From: Roridomyces roridus
Taxonomy: Eukaryota > Basidiomycota > Agaricomycetes > Agaricales > Mycenaceae
DNA: 64,000 bases
Reading direction: 5' to 3'
Assembly (NCBI GenBank): GCA_029378245.1
Contig: JARKIF010000178.1
Location: 1-64,000, forward strand
Shown one piece after another: positions 23,324-33,017 of the stretch. Positions within the stretch are counted from its first letter, which is position 1. The number at the start of each line of letters is the position of its first letter. The notes under the pieces are model-generated. The model made no database searches, was not told the DNA's origin, and worked only from the letters and a program-made list of their open reading frames with translations. The translations under genes were made by a program, and so were the position numbers.

Positions 23324-24146
23324 GGTGGAAGAGGGTGTGTAGATGTAGCGCGATGAATGCCACCCGAACACTGGAAAGATGGAGGAAAGAGCAAGGAGGA
23401 GTCGCGTCCTGTCAATCAGAGTACACCAAATAACGCGCTTGGACGCACAAACAACACGACAGCAAAGGTAAATAGACACGCCGACACATACAAACATGGC
23501 GTGACTAAGCGAGACCCACCTTACCTGCTACTCCAACGTACCCGCCAGATCGTGAATAGTCGGCATCGTAAGTATACCAGATATGCTGAGCCTTTCACCA
23601 AAGGGCGATCCGAGCTTGACTACGCACACCATTTTTTTCTGTATCGCCTGAGCCGCGACCGAGCAGCAGAAACAGCTCCCCTCCGGTCAACATCCCCCGG
23701 AGCCACACCCGGCGCTTCTTCCCCGGGAGATGCTGATATCCGCCTTCAAGACGTACTCGAAGATAAGCGGCTCTCTACTATATGCTCACTCCCATCCACG
23801 AGCATAAATCTCACAGCACGATCGACTCCGCAGGAGCAAAGGATTCTTCAAGCAATTCCATCCAGCCAAGGAGCGACGAGCAAACTGGGCGGTATTATCC
23901 AAACTCCACCTCGTGTTGACCAAAAGAAGTAACAGCCCTGCCAAAAGCTGATACACTCATCCTTCAAGCTCGGGAAATGCAGCGGATAGCGACGCTTCGC
24001 GTTAGAATGGCACCGAAGAAGGACACATGTTCTCATTTGCGTACATGGCCGTTTCACCACCAGAAGCTATATAAACGACCCGCCATTGCGCTCCTTGCTC
24101 CTCATTCCCTCTCCTCTACCCTCGCCATCTAATAACGCATTTAATC
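23324..24146. other. Divergent intergenic region
   Basis: Separates the Rif1 gene from the Kre9-like gene at 24147. A 191-codon plus-strand open frame (23357-23932) overlaps it but has no recognisable domain or splice context, and I treat it as chance. Confidence 0.4.
24068..24075 (+). promoter_or_regulatory. TATA box of the 24147 gene
   Basis: TATATAAA, about 72 nt upstream of the ATG at 24147. Confidence 0.55.
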
Positions 24147-24685
24147 ATGTTCTCCACGTCCTCCCTCACGCTCTTCTTCCTCGCCCTCATCGCTACTTTC
24201 TCCCTCGTCGCCGCCGCGCCTACACCGCTATCCCGAGATGTATTCATCCCGCCCGTCCTCTCGCCCGGCAAAGGTGCCGTCTGGCACGTCGGCGAGCGCT
24301 ACAACGTCACATGGGATGTCTCCAAACCCCCGAAACAAATCACCAACCGCGAGGGGATGATAGTCCTTGTTAACAAGGGTCTTATGATTGACCTCGGTTG
24401 GTCTTTTGCGTGTCCTTGCCGATGCCTGTGGCTCATCTGTGCCTTTTAGAACACCCTCTGGCTGAAAAGTTCGATATCATGACTGGGAGCCACGAAGTTG
24501 AGGTCCCCGACTCGGTCAAACCCGGGAAGGAATATCAGATCCTTGGTACGTCTTCGTTCTGATGCTCTCGCCAGACCCTGATTCCTCTCGCAGTCTTTGG
24601 TGACTCTGGAAACACGGGCGAGATGTTCGAAATCCTACCGAGAAAAACACAAAACAGCATTGACACGACCACTACCGATTCATAA
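24147..24685 (+). CDS. Small secreted Kre9/Knh1-like protein
   Basis: Exons 24147-24396, 24450-24545 and 24594-24685 give 145 aa. A signal peptide (LTLFFLALIATFSLVAAA) is followed by VFIPPVLSPGKGAVWHVGER and NVTWDVS. Then come HPLAEKFDIMTG and VFGDSGNTGEMF. The first intron position (phase 1, before HPLAE) and the sequence make it the mirror partner of the gene at 9480-10049. Short Thr-rich tail, no GPI signal. Confidence 0.83.
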
Positions 24686-26762
24686 CTTACATGGACTTGT
24701 AATTGTTCAGAGAAGTCGCGTTCTCGTCGAACACACACCTAGTCGCCGCCTTGTTGTAACTCTATCCCTACTATCTACCGTATAAAAAACTTTTCTAATT
24801 TCAAACTCTCCGTCGACACGGACACAAAGTCCGAGATTTCGAATAACCGCAGAACCGTCACCGTGATGGCGGTGCCACGGTGTTCTCACGGTGCGGCAGC
24901 CATCACGGCCAGCAAAGTCTTGATCATGATGCGCTCTGGCGGGATGAGCCCGCCAGACTCCGCCTGCATGATCCCTATCTTGAATTCATGTACATAAGAA
25001 CTTGATATAAGAATAACAATTTCTACTGTGTAAGTAATGGATAGCGGGCGGGGCGCAAAATACTCGCAATCGGCGCACGCGTGGGTTCCTTAGGTTGGGG
25101 TACGGTGCCGTACGCGTAGCGACGAAGAGTAGGCGGATGGGGAGTAGCTGATGGCAGGCTGGTGCTATGACGGGATGCCCATGACGCGGCGAGCTCGAGT
25201 GCAATACGTCGTGGTGAGGCGCGAAGGAAGGCATTGCGCCCCGAGGGAAAGCGGCGTGGTGGAGGCCATGTACATATGGCGTGTACGAAGCTGACGGCAG
25301 TGGCGACTGTGAGTCGGGCAAGGACGGTGAGGGTGCCAAGACAATCGTTACCCGACCGTGACGGGGCGTTGAAAGACTGGGGCGGTGGCGGTGGCGTTGG
25401 CGTTAGCTGTAGGCGTGGTGAGAACAGAGAGTGACGGGGAGTGGGAGCGATGAACGAGCCAGACGACGGGCGGGGGACGAGGACGACTAGGAGGCGGCTG
25501 AGACAGGTGGAAAGGGGCTGACAAACCTTGATCCGTGATGGCATCACCACCGAGATCACTGAGACAACCGGGATCACCACCGAACAACCGGGATCAGCAC
25601 CCCGGTTCTGCGGTTATCCCAATTCCCGGAACTTGTTTCAAATTGCCCACAACTCCACTTCCCGATGAGGAAGGTGATGAGGCAGTGTCTTTCGGATCAT
25701 TTTGATCAGAACAGTCTGCAAATCGATTGCCGTCGGCAGATAATTGTGAAAATTTACAAGTCCGCTGACAATGAAAATCAAAGTTTTAGGCTAGCTATTG
25801 GATACATCGTGTGTACGCGGGAACGGACGACGGGACGGGGAAGGGGTATATGTAAGGTGTGAGGCATGGCACGCTCGCTGCGGGTAACTCAGGGGCGGGG
25901 CAGCTTCGAGCGCGCGCAAGCTGGTCAGACCTGGGAGGACGGCGTCAACAGCCGTGGTGCCTGGGCCTACTGAGCTGAGGGCGGGGCTTGACCGTCAACG
26001 GCTGGACGATCTCAACGTTGCTGTGGTCGGGCGAGATGGGCGGGAAGGGGCACGTGCATTCGGGGTGAGAGGGCCGTTCCTTGAGCGGGAGGTATTCCAG
26101 GTCGTGGTGGGCGACAGAGGCGTGAGGGAGGTCAACGCGTCGTGGGGCGCTGCTGGGCGTGCTTGAGTTAGCGATACCAAGTGTGGTGTGGGTGGGCTGT
26201 CGGGCTGGTGTCCACTGGAGAAGGTGTAAAAGAGCTTTCCATGGCTCTTCGTGCCCTTGGGAGAGAGTTTGGTCAACGGCGGGACTGAAATGGAGGGGAT
26301 ACTGCGACGCACGAGTCTCGAGAGGACACCCTTCGTCCTTCAGCGACAGCTGCAGTGTCTCGCTCACACAGAATAGACAGCAGAAAGAACGCTCGAGCGG
26401 TCGTTGATATCGCACATGGCTGGCGGGAGGGTGGCGGGGACGTGGCGGTTTTGCGCAGGAAGGAGTGAGGATGGAAGCGAGAGGCAAGCGAGCCACAACA
26501 AAGGGCGGCGAGAATACGGCAGCACGGATGGCCGAAGAACTGGCCGAGAACAGCGCCACCATCACCTTCCTCATTGGGAAGTGGAGCTGTGGGCAAATGC
26601 CAACAGTGATTCCCGGACGCTCTCGACACGGATCAATACTCCGAATTTGGCATATCATTGATCGACGCCAATCTCTGAACCCACACAGGTGATGCGGCCA
26701 GGAGGCGTTATGTCTGGCTTCTGAGGGTTGACTTTGTGCCACGTCCTTCTCCTCGGTCTAGG
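24686..26762. other. Gene-free 2-kb interval
   Basis: Contains the inverted-repeat-bounded segment. A 265-codon minus-strand open frame (25945-26742) shows low-complexity Pro/Ser/His text with no domain. I support no gene here. Confidence 0.4.
24826..25640. repeat. Possible element bounded by diverged inverted repeats
   Basis: ATAACCGCAGAACC occurs at about 24841-24854. Its inverse (GGTTCTGCGGTTAT) lies at about 25603-25616. Both are flanked by related text (AATTT..AAAC outside, GGTG-rich phrases inside, such as GATGGCGGTG and ACCGGGATCACCACCGA). The interior is GC-rich with no recognisable transposase. It may be a decayed DNA transposon or a non-autonomous element. Confidence 0.35.
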
Positions 26763-27584
26763 ATGGTCTCCTTCACGTCCATGTCTCTCTACCTGGCTTC
26801 CCTCTTCCTCACGGTCGTCCTGGGCGTCCCGTTGGAGCCCCGCACGGTATTCGCCCCGCCGATAACCAGCCCAACGAGCTCTTCGGTCTGGAAAGTGGGG
26901 CAGGTCCAAACCGTCACTTGGAACGCAACGGGCATACCTACCGGCGTCCAAGGGAAGATTCAGTTAGGTTTCTTGACAGAGGAAAGCGAGAACTTGTGTG
27001 AGCATATCCCATCACCGCTGTTCGACGCTATCCTCACCTGCCGCAGCGCAGATTCTGGCTGAAGGCTTCAATCTGACGGACGAGAAGGTCAATATCACTG
27101 TTCCCGACGTCGTCAGGTCCGTCGACTTGCTTTTATGCGCTACCTCCGTTACTGAATACATTCCAGCCGCACTAACTACATCGTTGTGCTCTTTGGCGAC
27201 TCAGGAAACATCAGTCCCAAGTTCACAATCCAAGGAAGGCCCGCCTCGGTATCCGGCAGGTCTAGCACCTTATCCGCCTCCACCGCAGCTGCGAGCGCCA
27301 GGTCAAACACTCCTAGCCCTCCTATCGCGACTGCTCCACTAAGCTCAGCCCCACAATCTACTGCTACGGCACCGGGGTCCACATCGACGTCGACGTCGAC
27401 TTCGAGCTCCTCTGCCGCCTCCTCAGCGTCGTTGTCGCCTTCATTGCCGACGGCCTCGTCCCCCACAGTGCCATCATCTTCTTCACCCTCACCGAGCACC
27501 AACGGAGGGTGGAGCACGAACAAATTACAGCTGTTCCAGGCCGTTTTGGCGCCTGCTGCGGCTGCTCTCATGCTCGTTTTCTAG
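26763..27584 (+). CDS. GPI-anchored Kre9/Knh1-like protein
   Basis: Exons 26763-26997, 27047-27116 and 27167-27584 give 240 aa. Signal peptide (MSLYLASLFLTVVLG), one Kre9/Knh1-like domain (FAPPITSPTSSSVWKVGQ, VTWNATG, NYIVVLFGDSGNISPKF), then about 110 residues rich in Ser/Thr/Ala/Pro with an (ST)n run. The hydrophobic end LAPAAAALMLVF is typical of a GPI signal. Likely linked to the wall or plasma membrane. It resembles the gene at 8580-9155 in the NYI(I/V)VLFGDSGN..SP block and is its mirror partner. A fragment of a related C-terminus lies at 31110-31217. Confidence 0.85.
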
Positions 27585-27697
27585 GGGCAGGCAACACGCA
27601 CACTTCTATTGCTACCCATTTCGGAATCACGCTGGACATCCTAGCACGCTTCATGTATTACCAGAACGATTTATTGACACGATCTATTCACATGAAA

Positions 27698-28516
27698 CTA
27701 CGACGTCGGAGGCGCAACAAGCATGAACGTTCCAGCGATAGGATTGCCCAAGTCAACGGCAGCCGCAAAGGTGCTGATGTTAAAGTTGGATACGGATGTG
27801 TTTGCATTGACGAGTGTCTGAGTTGCGAATGCTGCGGATTGGTGGAACAGGAGGAAGATGTATCTTGGATAAACGTGAGAAACACAACCTCAATTTGAAG
27901 TGAGACAGACCTGTGGGCATCGGAGCCAGCAGGAGGAGTTGGTTGACGGAATTCGGAGACGGCGGGGGTGCTGTTCACGAGGAGGCCGCCTTGGTTGTGG
28001 AAATTCCCGCCCAAGAAGTGTCTGCATGGCAAGTTGGTTGGTTCGGGTGTATTTGGTTTGACGAAAAGAACGCACCTGATTTGCGCCGAGGTGGGAGCTT
28101 GCGGCGTGGGTGCATCAGGGTCTACCGTAGCCACGACGAACGGTCCTGGTCCTACATTTCCAACGACGTGGAACGTCGGCGGGCCAGCGGTGTCTGAAAT
28201 CGCGCATTAATATATATGGCACGTCGAGGTGTAGCACGGCGCACCATTCCGGGGTACTTGAATTCCCGCGTGGAGCGTGATGGGCGGGCCTGTCGCTTGG
28301 GGAAGGGAAACCTCGAGCAGAGCGGTGGGTTTGAAGGTGATGGTCACGTCCTCAGGGATCTAGCGGGGAGTTGGGTTGAACAACGGGCTGAGAAACAGTA
28401 GAATTTGTACATACGTCCGCAGCATCGAAAGCCTTTTTGACGGTGGCGACCGAGACGTCTTGCGCGACAGCGATGAGGGCAAGAGATAAAAGAGATGTCA
28501 AGTGGGAGAGACGCAT
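27698..28516 (-). CDS. Secreted phosphatidylethanolamine-binding-family (PEBP) protein
   Basis: Exons 28516-28415, 28359-28245, 28193-28076, 28021-27911 and 27863-27698 give 203 aa. A signal peptide (LTSLLSLALIAVAQ) precedes a PEBP fold. VATVDPDAPTP is the DPDxP ligand-site motif and SAQIRHFLGGN the second conserved block. RYIFLLFHQ and the Phe-rich tail also fit. Yeast relatives (Tfs1) inhibit carboxypeptidase Y and bind phospholipids. This secreted form, common in agaricomycetes, has no established role. Confidence 0.87.
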
Positions 28517-28549
28517 TGTGGGTCAGGAAACAGACGTTCTGGACACTCG

Positions 28550-28557
28550 CTTTTATA
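28550..28557 (-). promoter_or_regulatory. TATA box of the PEBP gene
   Basis: TATAAAAG on the minus strand about 35 nt before the ATG at 28516. The rest of the 420-bp divergent interval up to 28936 shows nothing further. Confidence 0.55.
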
Positions 28558-28936
28558 CGCGAAGGTGGAGGCGATCCATGCGTTCATGAGAGAAACAATC
28601 CACATGGAGGAAATCATGGGGCGGTCGGTGAGAGAGTATCGCAGAGCGTTGAAGAACGAAGGTGTGAGACTGGTGCTGTAATTGGAGCCCAGTATTAGGA
28701 TGAGTCCTAGGCTCTCGTAGCGCGGCCCGCGTCGGGCTTCAGCTGGGTCTTTGGCGCGATTGGGCGAGGGAACGGTATAGCGTCATCCGAGGACGGATGA
28801 GCAACAAGAAGGACAGACTGTTCGTTCTGGCCGCGATGCCTGCTTTCGTGCACGTGGAGACGCGACCGCGTTTGTTTGTTGATGCTCTCTCTGAGTGGCT
28901 GACAGCCAGAATACATCTTGATCCAGTACCACAACC

Positions 28937-30690
28937 ATGCCTTCGATTTCAGCCCTCTTTGCCCTCCCCCGCACCTTCGTTGGCCTGTTCTTCGCCAGCA
29001 AGGCTGTCCACCTCTCCACGTCGCCGCCTGTTTTCAAGTACACGCCGACTGTCACCACAGAGATCTTCTTCGAGCCCTCACTCTCCAGCCCAACGCCCAG
29101 CGACGTCGCCCCGTTCCCCTACGTCGTTATGGCTGGATTGGCCGCCGTCACCATCGCCAGTGTTGCCTTCACCATCTGCTCGACGTTCGGCCGTCGACGT
29201 CGTCGCCGCAGCCCAACTTTCACTGCAGCACCAGAGATCGAATGCGAGATGCCGCCAACCGAGTTCGACACGTGGCTGCCCTGGCTCGTCGTCCTCTTCT
29301 TCAATATCACATTCCATCTCTCCAGCGCCGTGTCGGTTACCAAAACGTCACCGGCCCACCGCTTGCTCGACTTGGTCCTGTACCGTCTAGCAATGGTGCT
29401 CCAGGAGAGAATCGTAGATGTCGTCAGCTTTATCCACCACTGGCTCGTCGTCCTCTTCTTCAATATCGCATTCCATCTCTCCAACGCCGTGTCGGTTACC
29501 AAAGCGTCAGCAGCCCACCGCTTGCTCCACTTGCTCTTGTGCCGTCTAGCAATGGTGGTCGAGGAGAGAATCGTAGATGTCGTCAGCTTTATCCACCACG
29601 TTCACAACCACCTCCACAACCACGGTTGGCAGTATCTCAATATCATGCTGCTCGCCCTCATCGGTCATACCGTCGGCCTCCTCATCTTCTTCATCCATCG
29701 TCGAAACATCCTCCCCTTCGTCCGCCGCCATCGTTACGCCCTCTCTATAATTTTCCCGGCGGCGTGCTCGTGTTCCATACCTTTCATCATTCTCCTTTGG
29801 CACCCTCGATTCAATTGGAGCCCTTCACTCCTCTACTATTCCATGACGCGAAATGAATATCTGCAGGCATTTCTCCCCGATATTCGGCGTATTTCATTCA
29901 GGACTTGGTGCTTCCTACGGTTCCAGCCGTCTGGCTCTGTACCGGTCAGTCTGTTACCTCTGCCCGCCTACCTTTTGCTTATCTCCCAGCAGATGATTCT
30001 AGGACCTGCTGCGATACACCTTGCAACGAACTTCTTCCAACTAGTCCTCTTTTTACTCTTCGAGATTCGCTCCACGATTTGGATGCTGCACAGACAGTTG
30101 GCGCTCGACCTCATGATCATCTTTCCTATCATCGGGGCCGGCCTATTCGCTTTCATTCTTCACTCCTCCGTCCCATCCATCTTTTTGATTCTGGAACTGC
30201 CGAATCTGGACATTTCAAGTCGGTTGAAGATGAAATACCTGCGACCCGGCGTGCTCTGGTTCGTGAACGCCGGAATTCCAGCTTGGGACCTCTACCGCCC
30301 ATCCTTGGAGCTCCACAGGCTTTGGGAGAAGAGCCAGACCACGGAAATTCGTAGGCTCGCCCGTTTCGTTTGGAATACGACAATAGAGCTACCCAAATCC
30401 CAACAACTGGTCAGTCTCCCTGTTCATATGTCCAGCGGTTGTTGATTTGTCTTCAGCTTATTATCGCGCCCATCGTTGTCCTTTATGGCTTCACCATGGT
30501 ACATCTTCATTCTTCACCTACCTACGGCAACTCATCCCCCGATCAGAAACCTCTCGTGCTCAAAGTTGTCTCGAAGACGTATTGGCACTTGCGAAGACGG
30601 CGGGAGAGGGCAAGGTATGTTTCTCCAAGTTACAGCTTCGTCGTGGTCTAACCTGATACTAGATACTTGGCCGTGTCACAATTCGTTTGA
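28937..30690 (+). CDS. Orphan multi-spanning membrane protein with internal tandem duplication
   Basis: Exons 28937-30409, 30457-30614 and 30663-30690 give 552 aa. I do not recognise the family. An N-terminal hydrophobic segment, a TM (VVMAGLAAVTIASVAFTI) and a basic RRRRRR stop-transfer are followed by two abutting 53-residue copies beginning WLVVLFFNI. Many further hydrophobic segments follow (MLLALIGHTVGLLIFF, LMIIFPIIGAGLFAFIL). His-rich stretch VHNHLHNHGW after the repeats. The last 28-nt exon is tentative; without it the protein would end a few codons later in another frame. Could be a lineage-specific transporter-like or structural membrane protein. Confidence 0.6.
29282..29599 (+). 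repeat. 159-bp in-frame tandem duplication
   Basis: 29282-29440 and 29441-29599 abut exactly and are about 90% identical. Each encodes 53 residues from WLVVLFFNI to IVDVVSFIHH. Differences are mostly single bases, so the event is fairly recent. Confidence 0.92.
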
Positions 30691-31416
30691 GAATCGGCTA
30701 GTGGCGAGTTCCGGACGACCAGGAGAAGTGCCTAACGCAGCGGCGAGTGTCGACCACCACGAGAGAGGAACCCTTGGAGAGACAGACGCAACGCTACGGA
30801 ATCGGTCGGGGACGCCCAACTTTTTTTCGACAACAGCAAGCTTCTCATCTTCAAGTTCCTAAAGCGGTGTGTCGATTCTTCGACGTGTACGTTCCAGTTT
30901 CCTCTCTTAACGATCCATAACTGATTTCTGCTTAGTGCGAGCAGTGCTTGGGTCGTTCAGTTCCGTCCGCTTCCCGACCGACGAGTGATAGGTTATACCC
31001 GCAGCCGCACGAGCTTGCACCATTATCTCTAGCCATGTTACTATATGTACCCATTTGTCGTCTATTTAACTGCCTTTTGCCCAATGTTCGAATGTCAAGA
31101 CGGTGGTGTTACGGCATCCGGGGGGTCCGTCCCACATTCATCTCTTTCGAGCACCAACGCACTGGAGTTTCCAGCTGCTTCCATGTACCTGCTGCTGCTC
31201 TCATGCTCGTTCTCTAACCAGCCCGAGATGGCTTTTCGAGCACTAGCATGGAAGCTTCGGCGCCTGTTGTTTTCTGAAATTTCTTGCCGTCTTGCTTTGT
31301 TCTCGAGATGAAACGACCCGTCCTGGTTGGTCTGAACTGGAGGCCTTGAGGAGACCCAGTGGTGATGTGATCGTTTGGCTGTCTCACATCTGGTCCCCTC
31401 CTCTACACTCGCCTCA
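30691..31416. other. Interval holding only a gene fragment
   Basis: Between the membrane protein and the first Crinkler-type gene I see only the Kre9-like 3' fragment. Confidence 0.4.
31110..31217 (+). pseudogene. Fragment of a Kre9-like gene 3' end
   Basis: Shares GAGCACCAACG, a CAGCTG..TTCCA block and a near-identical 33-nt end (CCTGCTGC.GCTGCTCTCATG..) with the 3' end of the GPI-anchored gene at 27485-27584. In frame it ends PAAALMLV(L/F) then stop. No signal peptide or Kre9 domain is found upstream, so it is a partial copy. Confidence 0.6.
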
Positions 31417-32776
31417 ATGGTCTTCCAGTTTCAAGAACCAGTCCGAGCCACACCGGGTTGTCAACTTGAACCGCAGAGAGTGCGTATCAGCGGGTCTGAA
31501 TCCGTCAACCGGTACGCGTGGGTTCTACCAGCCGTAAATTGTCGAGCGTATCCCGAACTCGCTGTTACGGGGCTGTCCAAGACGATTATACGGCTAGAGT
31601 ATCAAAAACTACTCTGCGCGATTCTGGCTTCCCTGAAGCGTCAACAACAGCTCAGTGGCAAGACGATTGGGGAGGAGATGGCGGTGGACAACGCAAGGGC
31701 CAACGAAGAGTCTTCGCCGGAACCGCTCCAACTCTACATTGACCCAACTTACACCGACATCAACACCCTGAAAGATTACCCAAATCCTTTTGCCGACGAC
31801 AGTGGTCGTCTTTTCCGCCCGAATAACGCCCTCGTCATCACTGGAGTCCCGGGAATCGGTTATTGTTCTCTTTTTGTAAACCACCCATTGCTGATACCTA
31901 TGCCAGGAAAGAGTCGTTTCTTGTCCCTCATTTTTCACCTTCGTATTCTGGCCAATCTCCCAACCCTGTTCATGCACGAGCCCCAATCTGCATTGTTCTA
32001 TAGAGATGGGCAGTTTGGCGTCGTGAATGGACATCTTACTCCCACTGCGCTGCACACCAATCTTCCCCCTGATACTTGGTGCTTGGTTGATTCAAACAAC
32101 GACTTTCAATCAGTACCCCGCACGCTCATCTTCTCCGGTTTCTTCATCGTCCAAGCTGCATCCCCACGAAAAGACGCATTCAACTACGAGAAATATTTAC
32201 GTGGATCCGCGCAGTTTTGCGTCATGGCGCCGTGGTCTGCTGAGGAGCTTGTGGATGGGTGAGTAAACTTCTTTTTCACTAGCTCTTGTTCCAGCTGATG
32301 CAAGTACCAGGTTGAAACTCATTGAACGTGGGCGAGACCATAAACATCTGACCGCTGAAGCCATGAGAGCATTCCATGCTCGCTTTGGGGGTTCAGCCTG
32401 GCATGCATTCAGATACGGGCATGATCAAGTAGGATTCTACCAGAAAGTTCGCGCGTCCACCTTTGGCCTCGATATCCAGCAGATAACAAGATTGCTCGCA
32501 TCTCCAATTGAGGATTTTCCTGTCGTGGATGACATTGCACACATTTTGTTCTCTGTGGTGCCAACTAGTGACCATGACCGCCGGTTATTCCGGGTCGCAC
32601 CGCCATCCAACGACATGCTCGACCTCATTCTCGCTCGGTGCAATAGCGACCGCGACGAAGCTCGCCGCATCTTGATCGAGATCTGTCTCGGAATAAATAC
32701 CGCCAGTTCTCGCCTCCTGGCGGCTGAAACCGACTTGCCCTCCTTCATCCTCACGGGTGGGAGGAGGCAACCTTGA
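31417..32776 (+). CDS. Crinkler-type P-loop protein, C-terminally shortened copy
   Basis: Exons 31417-31858, 31907-32258 and 32311-32776 give 419 aa. N-terminal header region (QEPVRATPG..YAWVLPAV) then a P-loop NTPase. Walker A GVPGIGKS is assembled across the first intron, LSLIFHLRILANLPTLF follows, and DTWCLVDSNN is the likely Walker B region. FFIVQAASPRKD and APWSAEELVDG match the Crinkler-type core. It parallels the gene at 33018 throughout but stops at GGRRQP, before the nuclease-like C-terminal domain. Degenerate traces of that domain follow (C-Y-H-P-S-Y near 32814). Crinkler families expand in many agaricomycetes; function in such fungi is not established. Confidence 0.7.
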
Positions 32777-33017
32777 AGGTTCGGTTCGTTCAACTCACCG
32801 TGACGTTGCACCGTGCTATCATCCATCTTATCGATTTTTTCATTCCTTCTACAACAAAGTGGATCTTGTTGGAGGTTGGCTGGAGGCGAACGAAGCAATG
32901 CGGGTATGTAGACATGTATGCCGATCTTAGGAACTTGTCGGCTTGCGAGTGATTTTGGAGTGTTCGAATCAGAGTTCAAACCCCTATCATACACGCCGAG
33001 TCTTGCCTCTCCCCACC

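Noticed and set aside
23357..23932. 191-codon plus-strand open frame upstream of the 24147 gene
   Set aside because: Lies in the divergent promoter region, polar text without motif, no splice signals.
25945..26742. 265-codon minus-strand open frame
   Set aside because: Low-complexity Pro/Ser/His text, no domain, no intron context, in a gene-free interval; likely chance in GC-rich DNA.
8580..27584. A secondary-metabolite gene cluster around the P450
   Set aside because: No polyketide synthase, peptide synthetase, terpene synthase or cluster regulator lies within it; the neighbours are Rif1, wall-protein and lipid-modifying genes.
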